Notes under the pieces: generated by a model
Seen by the model: only the letters and a program-made list of their open reading frames with translations
Told to the model about the DNA's origin: nothing
Database searches by the model: none
Made by a program: the position numbers and the translations under genes
Source: Chionoecetes opilio
Taxonomy: Eukaryota; Arthropoda; Malacostraca; Decapoda; Majidae
Length of the DNA: 64,000 nt
Assembly: GCA_016584305.1 (NCBI GenBank)
Contig: JACEEZ010003837.1
Coordinates: forward strand, 1 to 64,000
Direction of reading: 5' to 3'
Part shown: positions 1-11,427 of the stretch, one piece after another
How the letters are laid out: every line of letters starts with the position of its first letter
Numbering within the stretch: position 1 is the first letter of the stretch

Positions 1-94
1 TTTGATCAATGATTCACAACATGGACACCAAGGGTAGGTCTGTCTCACCATTTTTGAGTTTTATAGGAAAGTTTATAGACGGCAGATAATGATA

Positions 95-1195
95 AGGATT
101 CATGATATAATATATCTGGACTTTAGTAAGGCATTGACAAAGTACCACATCGAGCGCTTTTAAATAAGGTTAGGGCTCATGGAATAGATGGGAAGGTTCT
201 TCATTGGATCAGAGCTTGGCTAAGTAATAGGCAACAAAGGGTTACAATTAATGGTTCTAAATCTGAATGGGGACTGGTGACAAGTGGAGTTCCACAAGGG
301 TCTGTTTTGGGTCCATTACTATTTTTGATTTACATCAACGACTTGGATAGTGGGATTAGCAGTGATATCAGCAAGTTTGCTGATGATACTAAGTTAGGTA
401 GGATTATGGATCACAGTCTGATGTAAACATATTGCAGGGAGACTTGGATAACTTAACGAGTGGGCAGTCAGATGGCAGATGGAATTTAATATTGATAAAT
501 GCAGCGTTATGAATGTTGGTAGAAAAAACCCTGGTAATAGATACACCATAAGCAATATATCGCTGAAAAGATCAGAAGGTGAAAAAGATCTTGGAGTGAG
601 GGTGAGCCCAGACCTCCGACCTAGGAAACAATGTATTGAGGCCAGAAATAGAGTTAATAGAGTATTAGGATTCATTACCAGAAGTGTTAAAAGTAGAAGT
701 GCGGAAGTTATTCTAAAGCTTATCTGGCTCTAGTCAGGCCTCACCTAGACTATGCGGTTCAGTTTTGGTCTCCATATACAGGAAGGATAAAGCCTTGTTA
801 GAAACAGTGCAGAGAAGGATGACCAAATGATACAAGGGATGCGTAACTTTAGTTATGAGAGGAGATTGAAGTATTAAGATTACACTCACTCGAGAGACGC
901 AGAGTAAGGGGCGATCTGATAGAAGTTTTTAAGTGGATAAAGGGATTTATAAAGGAGAGGTAGGAAAAGTTCTTACGGCTTTTTAACCAGGGTAGAACAA
1001 GAAGTAACGGATTCAAGCTGGAAAAGCGTAGAATTAGAAAGAAATAGGGAAAAACTGGTTCACAAATAGGGTGGTGAATGAATGAAATGGTCTCAGTAGA
1101 CAGGTAGTTAGTGCGGAGTCATTAGGGAGCTTTAAAGAGGAGCTGGATAGGTTCATGGATGTGGATGTAGGTAGTGTTAGGCGACAGGAACTACC
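95..1195 (+). pseudogene. LINE reverse transcriptase remnant
   Basis: Broken non-LTR retrotransposon reverse transcriptase. Conserved blocks can be read in shifting frames: an LDFSKA block near 112, [10 protein letters not shown] and YINDL near 285-345, then FADDTKLG (the FADD catalytic pair) near 372. After a frame change a stretch near 480-735 encodes MEFNIDKC and DLGVRVSPDL, followed by an RPHLDYAVQFWSP-like block near 735-775. These are the palm and thumb regions of Jockey/CR1-type LINEs. The endonuclease and ORF1 lie outside the window or are lost. Several indels and stops make it inactive. The LINE at 32.4-36.5 kb is a related but different family. Confidence 0.8.
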
Positions 1196-1244
1196 ACGTG
1201 TAGGCCTCGCGGCTCTTGTAGCTTCCTTATTTTCTTATTTCTTC

Positions 1245-1575
1245 TTATGCTCTTCAGGTCCACGCCTTGCTAGGGGTGACCTGACTGCGATCCCAAGGTT
1301 GGGGCCGCACACCTGCTAATTACCCCTAAATGTCAGGCAGCACCATATGCTTAATTACCCTTCAGGTCACGGTTGTGTAGGGGTGACCTGACTGGGGTCA
1401 ACCAAATCCTCCTTTGTCCAGCCAGGAGTGGTAGGCGGCCGCATTTTTGAACTTGATAATTTTACTCACCCCAGTTTGAATGTCGTATCATTGGATTTTC
1501 AATCTCGTATATTGAAATTAGACCCTAATTTACTCGTCGTACTTTGATTTCTCGTAACCGAAGCTGTAAAAAGGG
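1245..1575 (+). repeat. MITE family C, internal fragment
   Basis: This stretch closely matches 42085-42440 in the same orientation and 53820-54200 in inverse orientation. The shared segment has two repeats of a TAGGGGTGACCTGACTG motif and a CTAATTACCCCTAAA motif. The complete copy at 53792-54571 shows it to be a TA-flanked terminal-inverted-repeat element; here the termini are degraded. Confidence 0.7.
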
Positions 1576-1589
1576 GACCCCCCTTTGAT

Positions 1590-1776
1590 AATAAAAACTC
1601 CTTAAAACCAAGCTTTCCCAAAGAAAAAATGAGAAAATAATACAATTATGTTGATTTTACAATTCGAGCGGCGATAAGCGGTCTGATAGAGGGGAAAAAA
1701 AAAATCATGAAAAGGGAGTCCGTTACACCCGAAGTTTTTTTTCTAAAGGTCCGTTATATCGAGGTTGACTGCATAT
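1590..1776 (+). repeat. Tigger family B terminal fragment
   Basis: Matches the right end of the Tigger derivative at 41535-41727, ending in a degraded form of the terminal repeat (TCCGTTATATCGAGG then TTGACTG). Single-base differences and homopolymer changes are frequent. Confidence 0.6.
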
Positions 1777-4529
1777 ATAATATTATTATATTAATAAAAT
1801 ATATATAAAATTTATTTTAATTTAAAATATATAATAAAATATTTTCACCGTATTTCCGGCCATAGACGGGGTTTTTTTCCTTTAAAAATTAAGCAAAGTT
1901 CAGCCTGCGTTAATGGGGCCATTTTTATGCAGAGAGGGTCGGGCAAGAAGCAGAACAGCCGGGTGGGTTTTAAAAAGGGGGGTTGGAGTGATCGGGTTTT
2001 TGAGCGTAGCCACGGCAAAAATTGTAACTGTGTTATCAACGCAATTCTAAATAAGCAAAGGGATTTTAAAGAGAAAATAAAGTGGGAAACAAATATGATT
2101 GTTGCTGCCAAATGGCCGTGTCAGATGAAAAACACACCCAACCCCGTGCTGTCCCCAGGTAAAACGTCTTGATATTCAGGTCTGCCGCTTCACCGGGTAT
2201 ACCTCACTGGGCGCGCCCTCCCCCCCCCAGGGGGTCTTTACGCTCAACTCCCCCCCCGCACCCACAGGGGTCATTACCCTCAGATCCCCGCGCACCACCA
2301 GGGTCATTCCCACTAAACCCTCCCCGCACCCTGGAAAAGAAAACATCCCACAATTGCTGTACCTTAACCCGCATTCGATTGGGCCAACAAGTTGACACAA
2401 CATTTGGAAGGAGATGATAAAAGGGGGAGGCAGAAAATGGTGAGGAAATTTCGTTTTAATGAATTTTTGATAAAGGAATAGTGAATCAAAGAGGTTTTAA
2501 AATTTTTTATTTGTAGGAGGGTGGTTTTGGGGGAGGGTGGGTAGTATTTGGGGTTGTTATAAAAAGGATGGAGAAAGGGCGTCTGGCTTTTTTGGGGTTT
2601 TTTGACAGCGAGTCATTGTACAACGTGGGGACAAGGGGTGCGGGGTTTTTTGTGTGTCAGTGGCCCCTGGGCTGACTAAATTATGGCTGGGGTTGCAAAT
2701 TGTGGCGCGGGGAAAAGTAGGTCACGCAGGTCACCCCGGGCCTTTAAATCCGGCCCCAATAGGGGGGTGGCCTTTAAGCCGATGCAGGTGTTTTGTGGTG
2801 TGGTGTTAGCCCCGCAGTGGTAACAGGGGGGATGGGAGGCAGCATGGGCCCTTTTTTACCCCTCGACCCCTCAATCCTCCCCCCTGTCCTCTCGAAAAAG
2901 GAAATATGAAAGAGTTATAAAAAGGCTAAAACAGCCCTGTAAATGGGACAAAATTCTTCCCACGGGGGCCACCAAGACCAAGACCCTCACGGCCCCACGC
3001 GTCCCCCTAAAGGGCCCCGAATACACCATACCATCATGGTGACGGGCACCGTCTTCACACCCTTGAATTTTTACATTCAAACAAATAGCTTTTTACACAA
3101 AAGGGTCCCGCCGCCGTCACGGTCCAATAAATCACGCCTGTCCTAACGGTTTCTGGGGAAAAATTTAACGTAAGAGACTGTGCCGTGTGATAAGCGTTTT
3201 TAAAGGTTTATGTCCCCAAACATGTCTTTAAGTTCAACTCCTCTTCTTCTCCATAGAAGTGCTATTAAGGCAAATTTCTTCAAGCATAACTCTGGGGACC
3301 ATGCTGCTTAGAGGGTGGCGGGGAACTCCCAAAAAATGACGGAACCTGAGAAAAGGGACTAAAGGCAGGGCTGAGGGAAACTTTGCCGTGATTTCATCAC
3401 CTGTACTTCCTGAAAAAACTAACAACCCTCGCGCTGTGAAATCATAGTGTAAAACCACCCCAAAATCGTCAATCCCCAACGCTGCCCTTCAAAAAATAAA
3501 AAAGGGAAAAAAATGGTTCCCTTTACAGACAGTGTTAACTAAAATCTAGTAAATTTTTGTTATTGGAAAAACCCACCGTTTTCGAGGCCAAAAACTTAGT
3601 CCCCTGAATAGTTTGATGTTTTTTGAATTAATTGGTTTCCGTTTTTGTCGGACGCAATGTTGTTTACATGTTTTGTGTGTGGGGGTGGGGGGGGGGGGGG
3701 GGGAAAACCTCCCCTCCAGTCCCCCCCCCGCAAACATTGCTACGTTTTCGCACTGCCTATTTTGGTAATTTTCTTATTCTCTATATCATTTTTACAAAAC
3801 CAAAACCCCACTTAACAACAAACAATTTTTAACCTAACAAACCTTCGGGCTGAAATAATGGAGTTTTTTGGTTTAGACGGTAATGCCTTTATTTTTTAAT
3901 AGCGCCATGGGAAAGGGGTCACATACTGAAAGAAAAAATTTTCACGATGGTGTGGTAAGAGTCCCTGGACTTGGGGAAAGCCCCCTACCCAAAAAAACCA
4001 ATATCTATACTGAAAATTCCCCAAAGTCTAAAACAATTTTTTTTCAGAAAAGCAACAAAAAGGGATACCAAATAATACAAGTTTTAAAGGGCATAGTAGC
4101 AAAACTTAGAATTCAATTCTGGGGGGTCCTGCAATATTTATGACCCATTTTTTTTACCTTGTCATTCCCTTGACATTTAACTATAGTATAATTTTTATTC
4201 ACATTTACTGCCAGTAATATTGTTCGAGGCACAGGTCAAAACATTGCTTTTCCCCTTTCAAACCTTTTTTTTTTTTTTTTTTTTTATACCCATGATAAAA
4301 ATTTGATTTTTTTTAAATTAAAAACACCAAAATTTTTCTTTTCAAAACCACCTTGTAAAAAAGGGGGGCGTCTTAGGGAGGTGCGTCTTATGCGCCGGCA
4401 AATCCGGGTTTTAATATATTATTATATATTATATATATATATATTATATATATAAATAATATATATATTTATATAATAATATATATATATACAGTCCCTC
4501 CCAAGTTTTTATGCATGCGAGTTTCACGC
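1777..4529. other. No gene seen; anomalous low-complexity sequence
   Basis: No coding region, RNA gene or recognisable mobile element could be supported. The sequence is dominated by homopolymer runs of G, C, T and A, for example a G run near 3688-3703 and a T run near 4267-4285. Short open frames here have no family signature. See the finding on possible consensus corruption. Confidence 0.5.
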
Positions 4530-5690
4530 TGAGTCCTAAATTCTTACCATCTCGACTTTCGGCATTTTCTCCCCGAGTTTTGGCTGCTTTGTAACTTTTT
4601 TTTTTTTTTTTTTGGTGTGTGTGGTTTTGGGGTGTGTGTGTGGGGGTGTGTTGTGTGTGTGGGTGTGGGGGTGTGTGTGCGCCCCGCAGCGCCGGGCAGT
4701 GGGCCTCCCGGATTGGGATGGGAGCCTGGGATTCCCCAAGGGCGCTGTGATGGGTTTGGCCCTCGCCTTGGTGGCGAGGCAGGATTTTTATGTGACGCTT
4801 GTGATTTTTGGGTTTCATGTCGCCCCCATGTGTCTTCCGGTGCCTCGCAATCGTAGTAATTTAAAGGGCAGCAGTGGGTGTTTTTTAGGCCCCTCGCGGG
4901 CGAAAAATTTTTAAACCCTTTCGGTAATTTTTTTAAGATCAAAATATCGCTATAGAGGTAAAAAGCGAGTACAGATGGAAGAATGGTGTTACAAACGTGT
5001 GTGATGTGTGAGACAAGAGTGGATGAAACTGTGGAGACTTTATTGGGGGTGTGAAAGGTATGAGTTCTGAAAAGATGTTGGAGGTATGGGAGGAGGAGTC
5101 GGGGGAAGAAGGCGAGAGATAGAGACAAGGTGTGGATAGGAGATGGAGTACCTACCCCTGGGGGTGTGTGTGATGAGGAGGACAGCGTGTGACAGTTTAA
5201 AAATTCATGGAGAATTTTTTGGGGGAAAACACGTTGAGAGAGAAAGAAGGCAGGGGCCCCCAGTTGGGGGAACGTTGATGATGTGATGCAGAGAGAGGAA
5301 TGAGGGGAAAAAAAACACCATTTTTTCTTCCCCCCTTTTTCTTCTCTCCCACAGAATACTACGTGTGGGGGAAACGCCAGACCAAAAACTTCACGACAGC
5401 ATCCGCTGGGTGCTCCCAACTCAAGGTCAAAATCGTAGGTCCTCTCCTTCTCCCCTTTTCCTCTCCGGGCCTCTAGTTTTGGCCGACCACCCCGGGGGAA
5501 ACGTGTCAAAACCCCCCGGGTAACACCCGGACCCCCTCACTGCTGGGGGGACGGGGGGGTTGGGGCATTTTCAGGGGATTTTTTTGGGGGGAGAAAATGA
5601 GTCTTTTTAAACCTAAAAAAATTACACCTCGACCGGGAATAAAAAAAAATTTTTTCAGTGTTTTTTAATACCCGAGTTTCTTCCTTTAAA
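4530..5690 (+). repeat. Family D element, degenerate copy with SINE A remnant
   Basis: Aligns by eye along its length with the cleaner copy at 42580-43720: the CCCCGAGTTT end, a (GT)n tract, the SINE A body at about 4665-4915, a GAAGAATGGTGTTA segment, and a segment ending near CTAGTTTTGGCCGACCACCC. Many differences are homopolymer expansions. A long minus-strand open frame across it is incidental. Confidence 0.65.
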
Positions 5691-6344
5691 TTTCGCTATG
5701 CCTTTGGAAAAAAGCAGCCCAAACCAGGGGGTACTGTAAAAATATATATATATTAATATATATATATATTTTATGGTTTTTGGTGTTGTGTAAAGAATAT
5801 GCTATGACCCAGAAGGAAAAAGGGGGGTGGAAAGGTAGCAACCACCAGAATTACCATTAATATAAAATTGTATTTTTCAGATCAGAAAAACGTTCTTGGT
5901 CAGTGGTCAGATCAAGGAGGAAGAACTGATCAAAAAAGAGGAGTTTGGAAAACAAAGAAGAAGCACATTTTTCGAAGAGAATGAGGGGGTGGACCCAAGG
6001 GGAGAAAAAACCTATCTCCCTACTCCCCTGAAATGGCCTCTGTCTGCAAAAGACCGTGGCCAAGTGTAAAGAAACCAAATATGAGAAAAACCCGCGAAAA
6101 CCCTGCCCTAACTTTTGTAATGTTTAAGAAAAATTTGGATGTTGTGTAGTTTTTTTTTTTTGGGGCGTAAAACACATTTTTTTAAAAAAAAGGGGTTTCA
6201 AAACTGTCCTTTTTGACACCAAAAACTATACGTTTATGAAAGTGAGAGTGAACTTTAAAGGCTTGTTTCAATATTTCTCCCCAAAGAAGTCTTGAAAAAG
6301 AAGAGTCCATGCAAAAATTGTATCTTTTCACCAAAAAAGCAGTA
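5691..6344. other. AT-rich spacer, no gene seen
   Basis: Contains an AT dinucleotide-rich patch near 5742-5775 and unassigned sequence. No family motif is recognised. Confidence 0.4.
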
Positions 6345-6479
6345 CAGTAAAAGCCTTATAACTCGGCACGATAGGGGGTCTCGCCCTTTCCGAGTTATTT
6401 AATGTGCCGAGGTAATGCAATGTCCTTCTCTGATATGGTTAAAAAAAAAAAAAAAAAAAAAAAGTACAGTAAAAGCATA

Positions 6480-6857
6480 AAAACTACACTTACCAGTGAA
6501 CGGTAAGTGAGTGTAAGCGAAGAGATGCAGTTATAACATCAATATGCCGAGATACATTATTTTTTGCAGACTTTCTGTTTACATGTTCACACAAGAAGTT
6601 GTGAGGGCATGATATGCCGAGTGAAAACCATGAGATGCAGCTTAGGTGAGGTGGTAGCAGAGTGGTTAGCGTCACCGGGTGGCGTTCTCGAAGACCCGAG
6701 TTCGATCCCGAGTGAGACCCATAAATCCACTTGAAATCTTTCTGCACCGTCGAGTGGCCTAAGAACACCCACATGCCCTGTCCATTAACTCTACCTTCGA
6801 CTGTGAGTGCATGGGACACAGGGGGCGGCATGAGCCTCTAATCACAGGCGTCAGTCC
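6480..6857. repeat. Left arm of inverted duplication
   Basis: Reverse complement of about 8478-8840, including a family T internal segment (AACTGCATCTCTT and TTTTCACTCGGCAT motifs) and a SINE A copy. The loop holds a hAT-like end and a family D element. Confidence 0.7.
6646..6857 (+). mobile_element. SINE A copy (tRNA-derived head)
   Basis: Starts with a tRNA-like promoter: GTAGCAGAGTGGTTAGCG (A box) and GAGTTCGATCC (B box) about 45 bp later. The conserved family body follows, through GGGCGGCATGAGCCTC to CACAGGCGTCA. The tail present in other copies is missing. Confidence 0.75.
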
Positions 6858-6859
6858 AG

Positions 6860-7010
6860 GGCCGGATTAACGGGGGGGCTACCGGGGCTCTAGCCCCAGG
6901 GCCCCCACCATATGTATATTAGCTTTAAGCAGTAATATTAAAAACGTTGGCAATTTACAAAACCGAAACATATTTGTCTGTCTCTGTTTCATCCTTTATC
7001 TCTGAATACC
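6860..7010. repeat. Possible hAT-type terminal fragment
   Basis: Begins CAGGGCCGGATTAACGGGG, which resembles hAT terminal repeats (CAG-GGCCGG type). No partner end or 8-bp duplication was found, so this rests on one motif. Confidence 0.4.
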
Positions 7011-7127
7011 AGTCTACACTACCCTCCTGAGTTTCGCGCTTGCTTTCTTCCGGAGGCATAGCGCGAAACTCGCGGATCGCGAAACTCGGGTATTATAAAC
7101 CCTGTAAAAATGTTTATTTAGTCCGTT

Positions 7128-7131
7128 TTTT

Positions 7132-7209
<78 letters not shown>
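7128..7209. repeat. (GT)n microsatellite
   Basis: About 40 uninterrupted GT units inside family D copy 1. Confidence 0.97.
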
Positions 7210-7210
<1 letters not shown>

Positions 7211-7901
7211 CGTGTGTGCGCCTACAGCGCCGTTAGGCAGTGACCTCCAGGGATGGTAGGCCCTTGAGGTTAACTTGAGGGCTGTGTACCTACCGTATTT
7301 TACAGCTTATAAGACTCACTTTTTCCCCCAAAAAATATCCTGAAAATGCCCCAAGCCCCTGTCCACCCAGCAGTGAATGGGTACTGGGTGTTAGCCTAGG
7401 GTTTGTGACCCGCCTCCCGGGGTGGTGGCTTCGGCCAACACTACGTAGAGAAGAGGAGGGAGGAGAGGAGCTTGAGATTGAGCTTGAGTTGGGAGTCACC
7501 CAGGGGATGCTGTTTTGGTCTGAGTGAGTGAGCTTGACACATATCTTGTCAGCTGATGGTTGTGTGACAGTGTTGTTATACGGCAATAACACTGTCAGAA
7601 TGCCTTCCTCTCTTCTCTCCTGTCTCCTCCAGTACCTCCAGAAACCACAGTACCACACACGTCATATTTAATCACTTAAAAAGGAGTATTTTGGGGGTAA
7701 ATAGTAAGGAACGGCGGGGGTGTACGGTAAGGTGCTACTTTTCGAGGTGTTACCTATCTTATGCGAAAACCGGCTGCTCCTGTAGAGAAAAACACAAACA
7801 AATGGAAAAAAACAAAGCAAAACTACAAGCTATACTAAGCCTATTATAATACTATACTAAGCAGGAAGGAAGGAATGAAGACGTGTCCTATACGTCTCTT
7901 A

Positions 7902-8330
7902 TGGGAGGCGGTAGCAGAGTGGTTAGCGTCAAGATATATGTCAAGCTCGAACACGAGCTTGACAGACGACCTACAAAGTGATACTAAGCAGAAAGGGTCA
8001 CAAGAAGAAGAAGAAGTCTCCGAGTGGCGTTCTCGGTGATCCGAGTTCGATCCTTGATGAGGGCTGTAAAATCCACTTAAAATTTTTCTCTGCACCGTTG
8101 AGTGGCCTAAGAATACCCACACGCTGCCCATTAGCTCTAACTTCGATTGCGAGTGCATCGGAGGACACAGGGGGGCGGCATGAGCCTCTAATCACAGGCG
8201 TCACTATAGAAATTTTGTGCCGCACCACGGGCAAGGGCCAACCATCACAGCTCTCAAGTTAACCTCCAGGGCCTACCATCCCACTCCTGGAGGTCACTGC
8301 CTAACGGCGCTGTAGGCACACACACACACA
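7902..8330 (+). mobile_element. SINE A copy with insertion in the tRNA part
   Basis: Full-length SINE A with A box GTAGCAGAGTGGTTAGCG at about 7910 and B box GAGTTCGATCC near 8041. About 85 bp are inserted between the two boxes, starting with a hairpin (TCAAGCTCGAACACGAGCTTGA) cut here to its key halves CAAGCTCG and CGAGCTTG. The copy at 9880-10290 has the same insertion. Confidence 0.8.
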
Positions 8331-8331
8331 C

Positions 8332-8366
<35 letters not shown>

Positions 8367-8478
8367 GCGAAACTCGGGGATATAATGCGCGAAAGTCGGG
8401 ATGATAAGAATTTAGGACTCAGCGCGAAACTCAAGGATCGCGAAACTCGCATAGCGTGAAACTCGGGGGGGTAGTGTA

Positions 8479-8706
8479 GTGACGCCTGTAATTAGAGGCT
8501 CATGCCGCCCCCCTGTGTCCTCCCATGCACTCGCAGTCGAAGGTAGCAGGACGACATGCCCTTAATGGACAGGGCATGTGCGTGTTCTTAGGCCACTCGA
8601 CGGTGCAGAAAGATTTCAAGTGGATTTATGGGTCTCACTCGGGATCGAATTCGGGTCTTCGAGAACGCCACTCAGTGACGTTAACCACGCTGCTACCGCC
8701 TCCCCT
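8479..8706 (-). mobile_element. SINE A copy, tail truncated
   Basis: Minus-strand SINE A: body from GTGACGCCTGT to the B box (GATCGAATTCG on the plus strand) and A box near 8690. The tail distal to GTGACGCC is absent because family D copy 1 abuts at a TA. Confidence 0.75.
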
Positions 8707-8884
8707 AAACTGCATCTCTTGGTTTTCACTCGGCATATCATGCCCTCAGAACCTCTTGTGTGAACAAGTAAACAGAAAGTCGGCAAAAAATAATGTATCG
8801 GCATATTGCTGTTATAACTGCATCTCTTTGCTTACACTCGACATATCCTCAGTCGCATAAAGTCGTGTTTTTGTCCTGTTGACC

Positions 8885-9098
8885 CTTTCCTGCAGGCTCA
8901 GGCTCTTCAATTTCATTCCCCTCCTGGTGGAGACATCCTTGCGTGATGGAGCTGACATCTTGAAATACAGTCCTGTAGGAGGTAATCCCAAAACACGTAA
9001 AATAGGTGGCAAAGTAAAGCAAAGGTCGGGAACCAGCGTGTAGGCTATCAGCTGCTGAGCTGTATTTATGTCATCCAAGCACCGTCCTGGATACGAAT
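8885..9098 (-). repeat. Inverted copy of Tigger T transposase 5' exon
   Basis: Reverse complement of about 9258-9455, including the region encoding the transposase N-terminus, with about 90 percent identity by eye. The arms are separated by about 160 bp. The same arrangement is present in copy 2 at about 38070-38268. Confidence 0.8.
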
Positions 9099-9376
9099 TC
9101 CGTTTTGTCGAAATTGAAAAAGGATTGGTTTCTGCTTCAAAAACACAAGCTTGGTAGGAGCTGAAATAATAATCAATGCAAAACATTGCAAACAATATCA
9201 CAAAGTAGTATAACACACATTTCAGCAAGTGTTATTGGATTGGGATTCGTAATCCAAGACGGTGCTTGGACGACAAAAACACGGCTCAGCCTACGCGCTG
9301 GTACCCGACCTTTGCTTTAGTTTGCCACCTATTTTACGTGTTTTTGGGATTACATCATACAGTACTGTATATCAAG

Positions 9377-9545
9377 ATGTCAGCTCCATCATGCAAGGGT
9401 GTCTCCAGCAGGAAGGGAATGAAATTGAAGAGCCTGAGCCTGCAGGAAAAGGTGAAAGTGCTGGCAAGAATGGATGCAGGTGCGTCCGTGCGTGCTATTT
9501 GTGCTGAGTTTGATATCAAATCCAGCACATTCTACCTCTTCACTG
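9377..9545 (+). pseudogene. Tigger T transposase N-terminal exon (HTH)
   Basis: Encodes an N-terminal helix-turn-helix segment of CENP-B/Tigger type: the residues read MSAPSCKGVSSRKGMKLKSL then SLQEKVKVLARMDAGASVR and a DIKSSTFYLF recognition-helix-like end. The frame then meets a canonical donor (GTAAGT at 9546). No downstream exon with the DDE motifs lies in this element, so it can supply at most a DNA-binding fragment. The start was chosen as the first ATG after the ACAGTACTGTATATC segment shared with copy 2. The antisense-duplicated 5' part lies at 8885-9098. Function is inferred from family resemblance. Confidence 0.7.
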
Positions 9546-9879
9546 GTAAGTGTAGTTTTTATGTTTTTACAGTACTGTATTTACATTTTTTTTTTCCCCC
9601 CCCATATCAGAGGAGGACATTGCATAACTCGGCATATTGAATAACTCGACAAGGGCCAGAGCCCATATCGTGCCGAGTTATAAGGGTTTTACTGTATATA
9701 TAAATATATATATATACACTACCCTCCCGAGTTTCACGCTATGCGAGTTTCGCGATCCTCGAGTTTCGCTCTGAGTCCTAAATTCTTATCATACCGACTT
9801 TCGCGCATTATATCCCCGAGTTTCGCGTTTTTTTTTTTGTGTGTGTGTGTGTGTGTGCGTGTGTGTGCGTGTGTGTGCC

Positions 9880-10290
9880 TACAGCGCCGTTAGGCAGTGA
9901 CCTTCAGGAGTGGGATGGTAGGCCCTGGAGGTTAACCTGAGGGCTGTGATGGTTGGCCCTTGCCCGTGGTGGCGCAGACAGAATTTCTATAGTGACGCCT
10001 GTGATTAGAGGCTCATGCCGCCCCTTGTGTCCTCTGATGCACTCGCAATCGAAGGTAGAGTTAATGGGCAGTGTGTGGGTGTTCTTAGACCACTCAACGG
10101 TGCAGAGAAAGATTTTAAGTGGATTTTACAGCCCTCATCAAGGATCGAACTCGGATCACCGAGAACGCCACTCGGAGACTTCTTCTTCTTGTGACCCTTT
10201 CTGCTTAGTATCACTTTGTAGGTCGTCTGTCAAGCTCGTGCTCGAGCTTGACATATATCGACGCTAACCACTCTGCTACCGCCTCCCATA
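9880..10290 (-). mobile_element. SINE A copy with the same tRNA-part insertion
   Basis: Minus-strand SINE A. The B box lies near 10141-10151 (plus-strand GGATCGAACTC), the A box near 10265-10285, and the 85-bp insertion with inverted CAAGCTCG/CGAGCTTG halves lies between them, as at 7902-8330. Confidence 0.8.
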
Positions 10291-10977
10291 AGAGACTTAC
10301 GGGACATGTCTTCCTTCCTTCCTGCTTAGTATAGTATTATAATAGGCTTAGTATAGCTTGTAGTTTTGCTTTGTTTTTTTTCATTGGTTTGTGTTTTTCT
10401 CTACAGGAGCAGCCGGTGTCGCTTAAGATAGGTAACACCTCAAAATAAGTAGCACCTTACCTTACACCCCCGCCGTTCCTTACTATTTACCACAAAATAC
10501 TCCTTTATAAGTGATTAACTATGACGTGTGTGGTACTGTGGTTTCTGGAGGTACTGGAGGAGACAGGAGAGAAGAGAGGAAGGCATTGTGACAGTGTTAT
10601 TACCGTATAACAACTGTCACACAACCATTCAGCTGACAAGATATGTGTCAAGCTCACTCACTCAGACCAAAACAGCATCCGCTGGGTGACTCCCAACGCG
10701 AGCTCAATCTCAAGCTCCTCTCCTCCCTCCTCTTCCCTACGTAGTGTTGGCCGAAGCCACCACCCCGGGAGGCGGGTCACAAACCCTAGGCTAACACCCA
10801 GTACCCATTCACTGCTGGGTGGACAGGGGCTTGGGGCATTTTCAGGATATTTTTTGGGGGAAAAAGTGAGTCTTATAAGCTGTAAAATACGGTAGGTACA
10901 CAGCCCTCAAGTTAACCTCCAGGGCCTACCATCCCTGGAGGTCACTGCCTAACGGCGCTGTAGACCCCCCCTCCCCC

Positions 10978-11179
10978 CCCCACACGCACCCACCCACCCA
11001 CCCACCCACCCACCCACCCACCCACCCACCCACCCACCCACCCACCCACCCACCCACCCACCCCACCCACCCACCCACCCACCCACCCACCCACCCACCC
11101 ACCCACCCACCCACCCACCCACCCACCCACCCACCCACCCACCCACCCACCCACCCACCACCACCCACCCACACCCACA

Positions 11180-11240
<61 letters not shown>
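10978..11240. repeat. (CCCA)n followed by (CA)n
   Basis: About 180 bp of CCCA units with minor interruptions, then about 70 bp of CA. Open frames through it on the minus strand are repeat translations only. Confidence 0.97.
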
Positions 11241-11242
<2 letters not shown>

Positions 11243-11345
11243 GGACTAAATAAGCATTTTTAGTGTTTTTAATACCCGAGTTTCGCGATCCGCGAGTTTC
11301 GCGCTCTGCCTCCGGAAGAAAGCAAGCGCGAAACTCGGGAGGGTA

Positions 11346-11348
<3 letters not shown>

Positions 11349-11426
<78 letters not shown>

Positions 11427-11427
11427 C
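11349..11427. repeat. (TA)n tract
   Basis: About 75 bp of alternating TA directly after family D copy 2. It may have grown from the target site. Confidence 0.95.

Larger units (their letters stand above)
7017..8476 (-). mobile_element. Family D TIR element, copy 1
   Basis: Ends CACTACCCTCCTGAGTTTCG and its complement, each next to TA, which suggests a Tc1-mariner-type non-autonomous element. The interior carries a long (GT)n tract, SINE A sequence and a 300-bp segment around GAGCTTGAGTTGGGAGTCACC. It is the reverse orientation of the copy at 9717-11348. No coding capacity is seen. Confidence 0.75.
6345..9694 (+). mobile_element. Tigger-like element, family T, copy 1 (rearranged)
   Basis: Terminal inverted repeats CAGTAAAAGCCTTATAACTC at 6345 and its complement ending at 9694, each flanked by TA. 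This is the signature of a pogo/Tigger-type Tc1-mariner element. The only transposase trace is the N-terminal exon at 9377-9545. The interior is heavily rearranged: SINEs, a family D element (7017-8476) and an inverted duplication (6480-6857 against 8478-8840). Copy 2 at 37424-38892 shows the simpler arrangement. It is non-autonomous because the DDE domain is absent. Confidence 0.8.
9717..11348 (+). mobile_element. Family D TIR element, copy 2
   Basis: TIRs CACTACCCTCCCGAGTTTC at 9717 and complement ending at 11348, flanked by TA. Interior: SINE A (9880-10290), the GTGTCAAGCTCACTC region near 10645, a TAAGCTGTAAAATACGG segment, then very long (CCCA)n/(CA)n repeats. No coding capacity. Confidence 0.8.

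Noticed and set aside
4544..5509. 321-residue minus-strand open frame
   Set aside because: It runs across a family D/SINE A repeat, has low-complexity His/Thr/Pro composition and no family motif; the aligned copy at 42.6-43.7 kb does not conserve the frame.
6646..6720. tRNA genes at SINE A heads
   Set aside because: A and B boxes are present but no acceptor stem closes and a conserved SINE body follows; these are tRNA-derived SINEs.
10926..11241. Gly/Trp/Val and Cys/Val repeat proteins on the minus strand
   Set aside because: Translations of the (CCCA)n and (CA)n microsatellites in all three frames.
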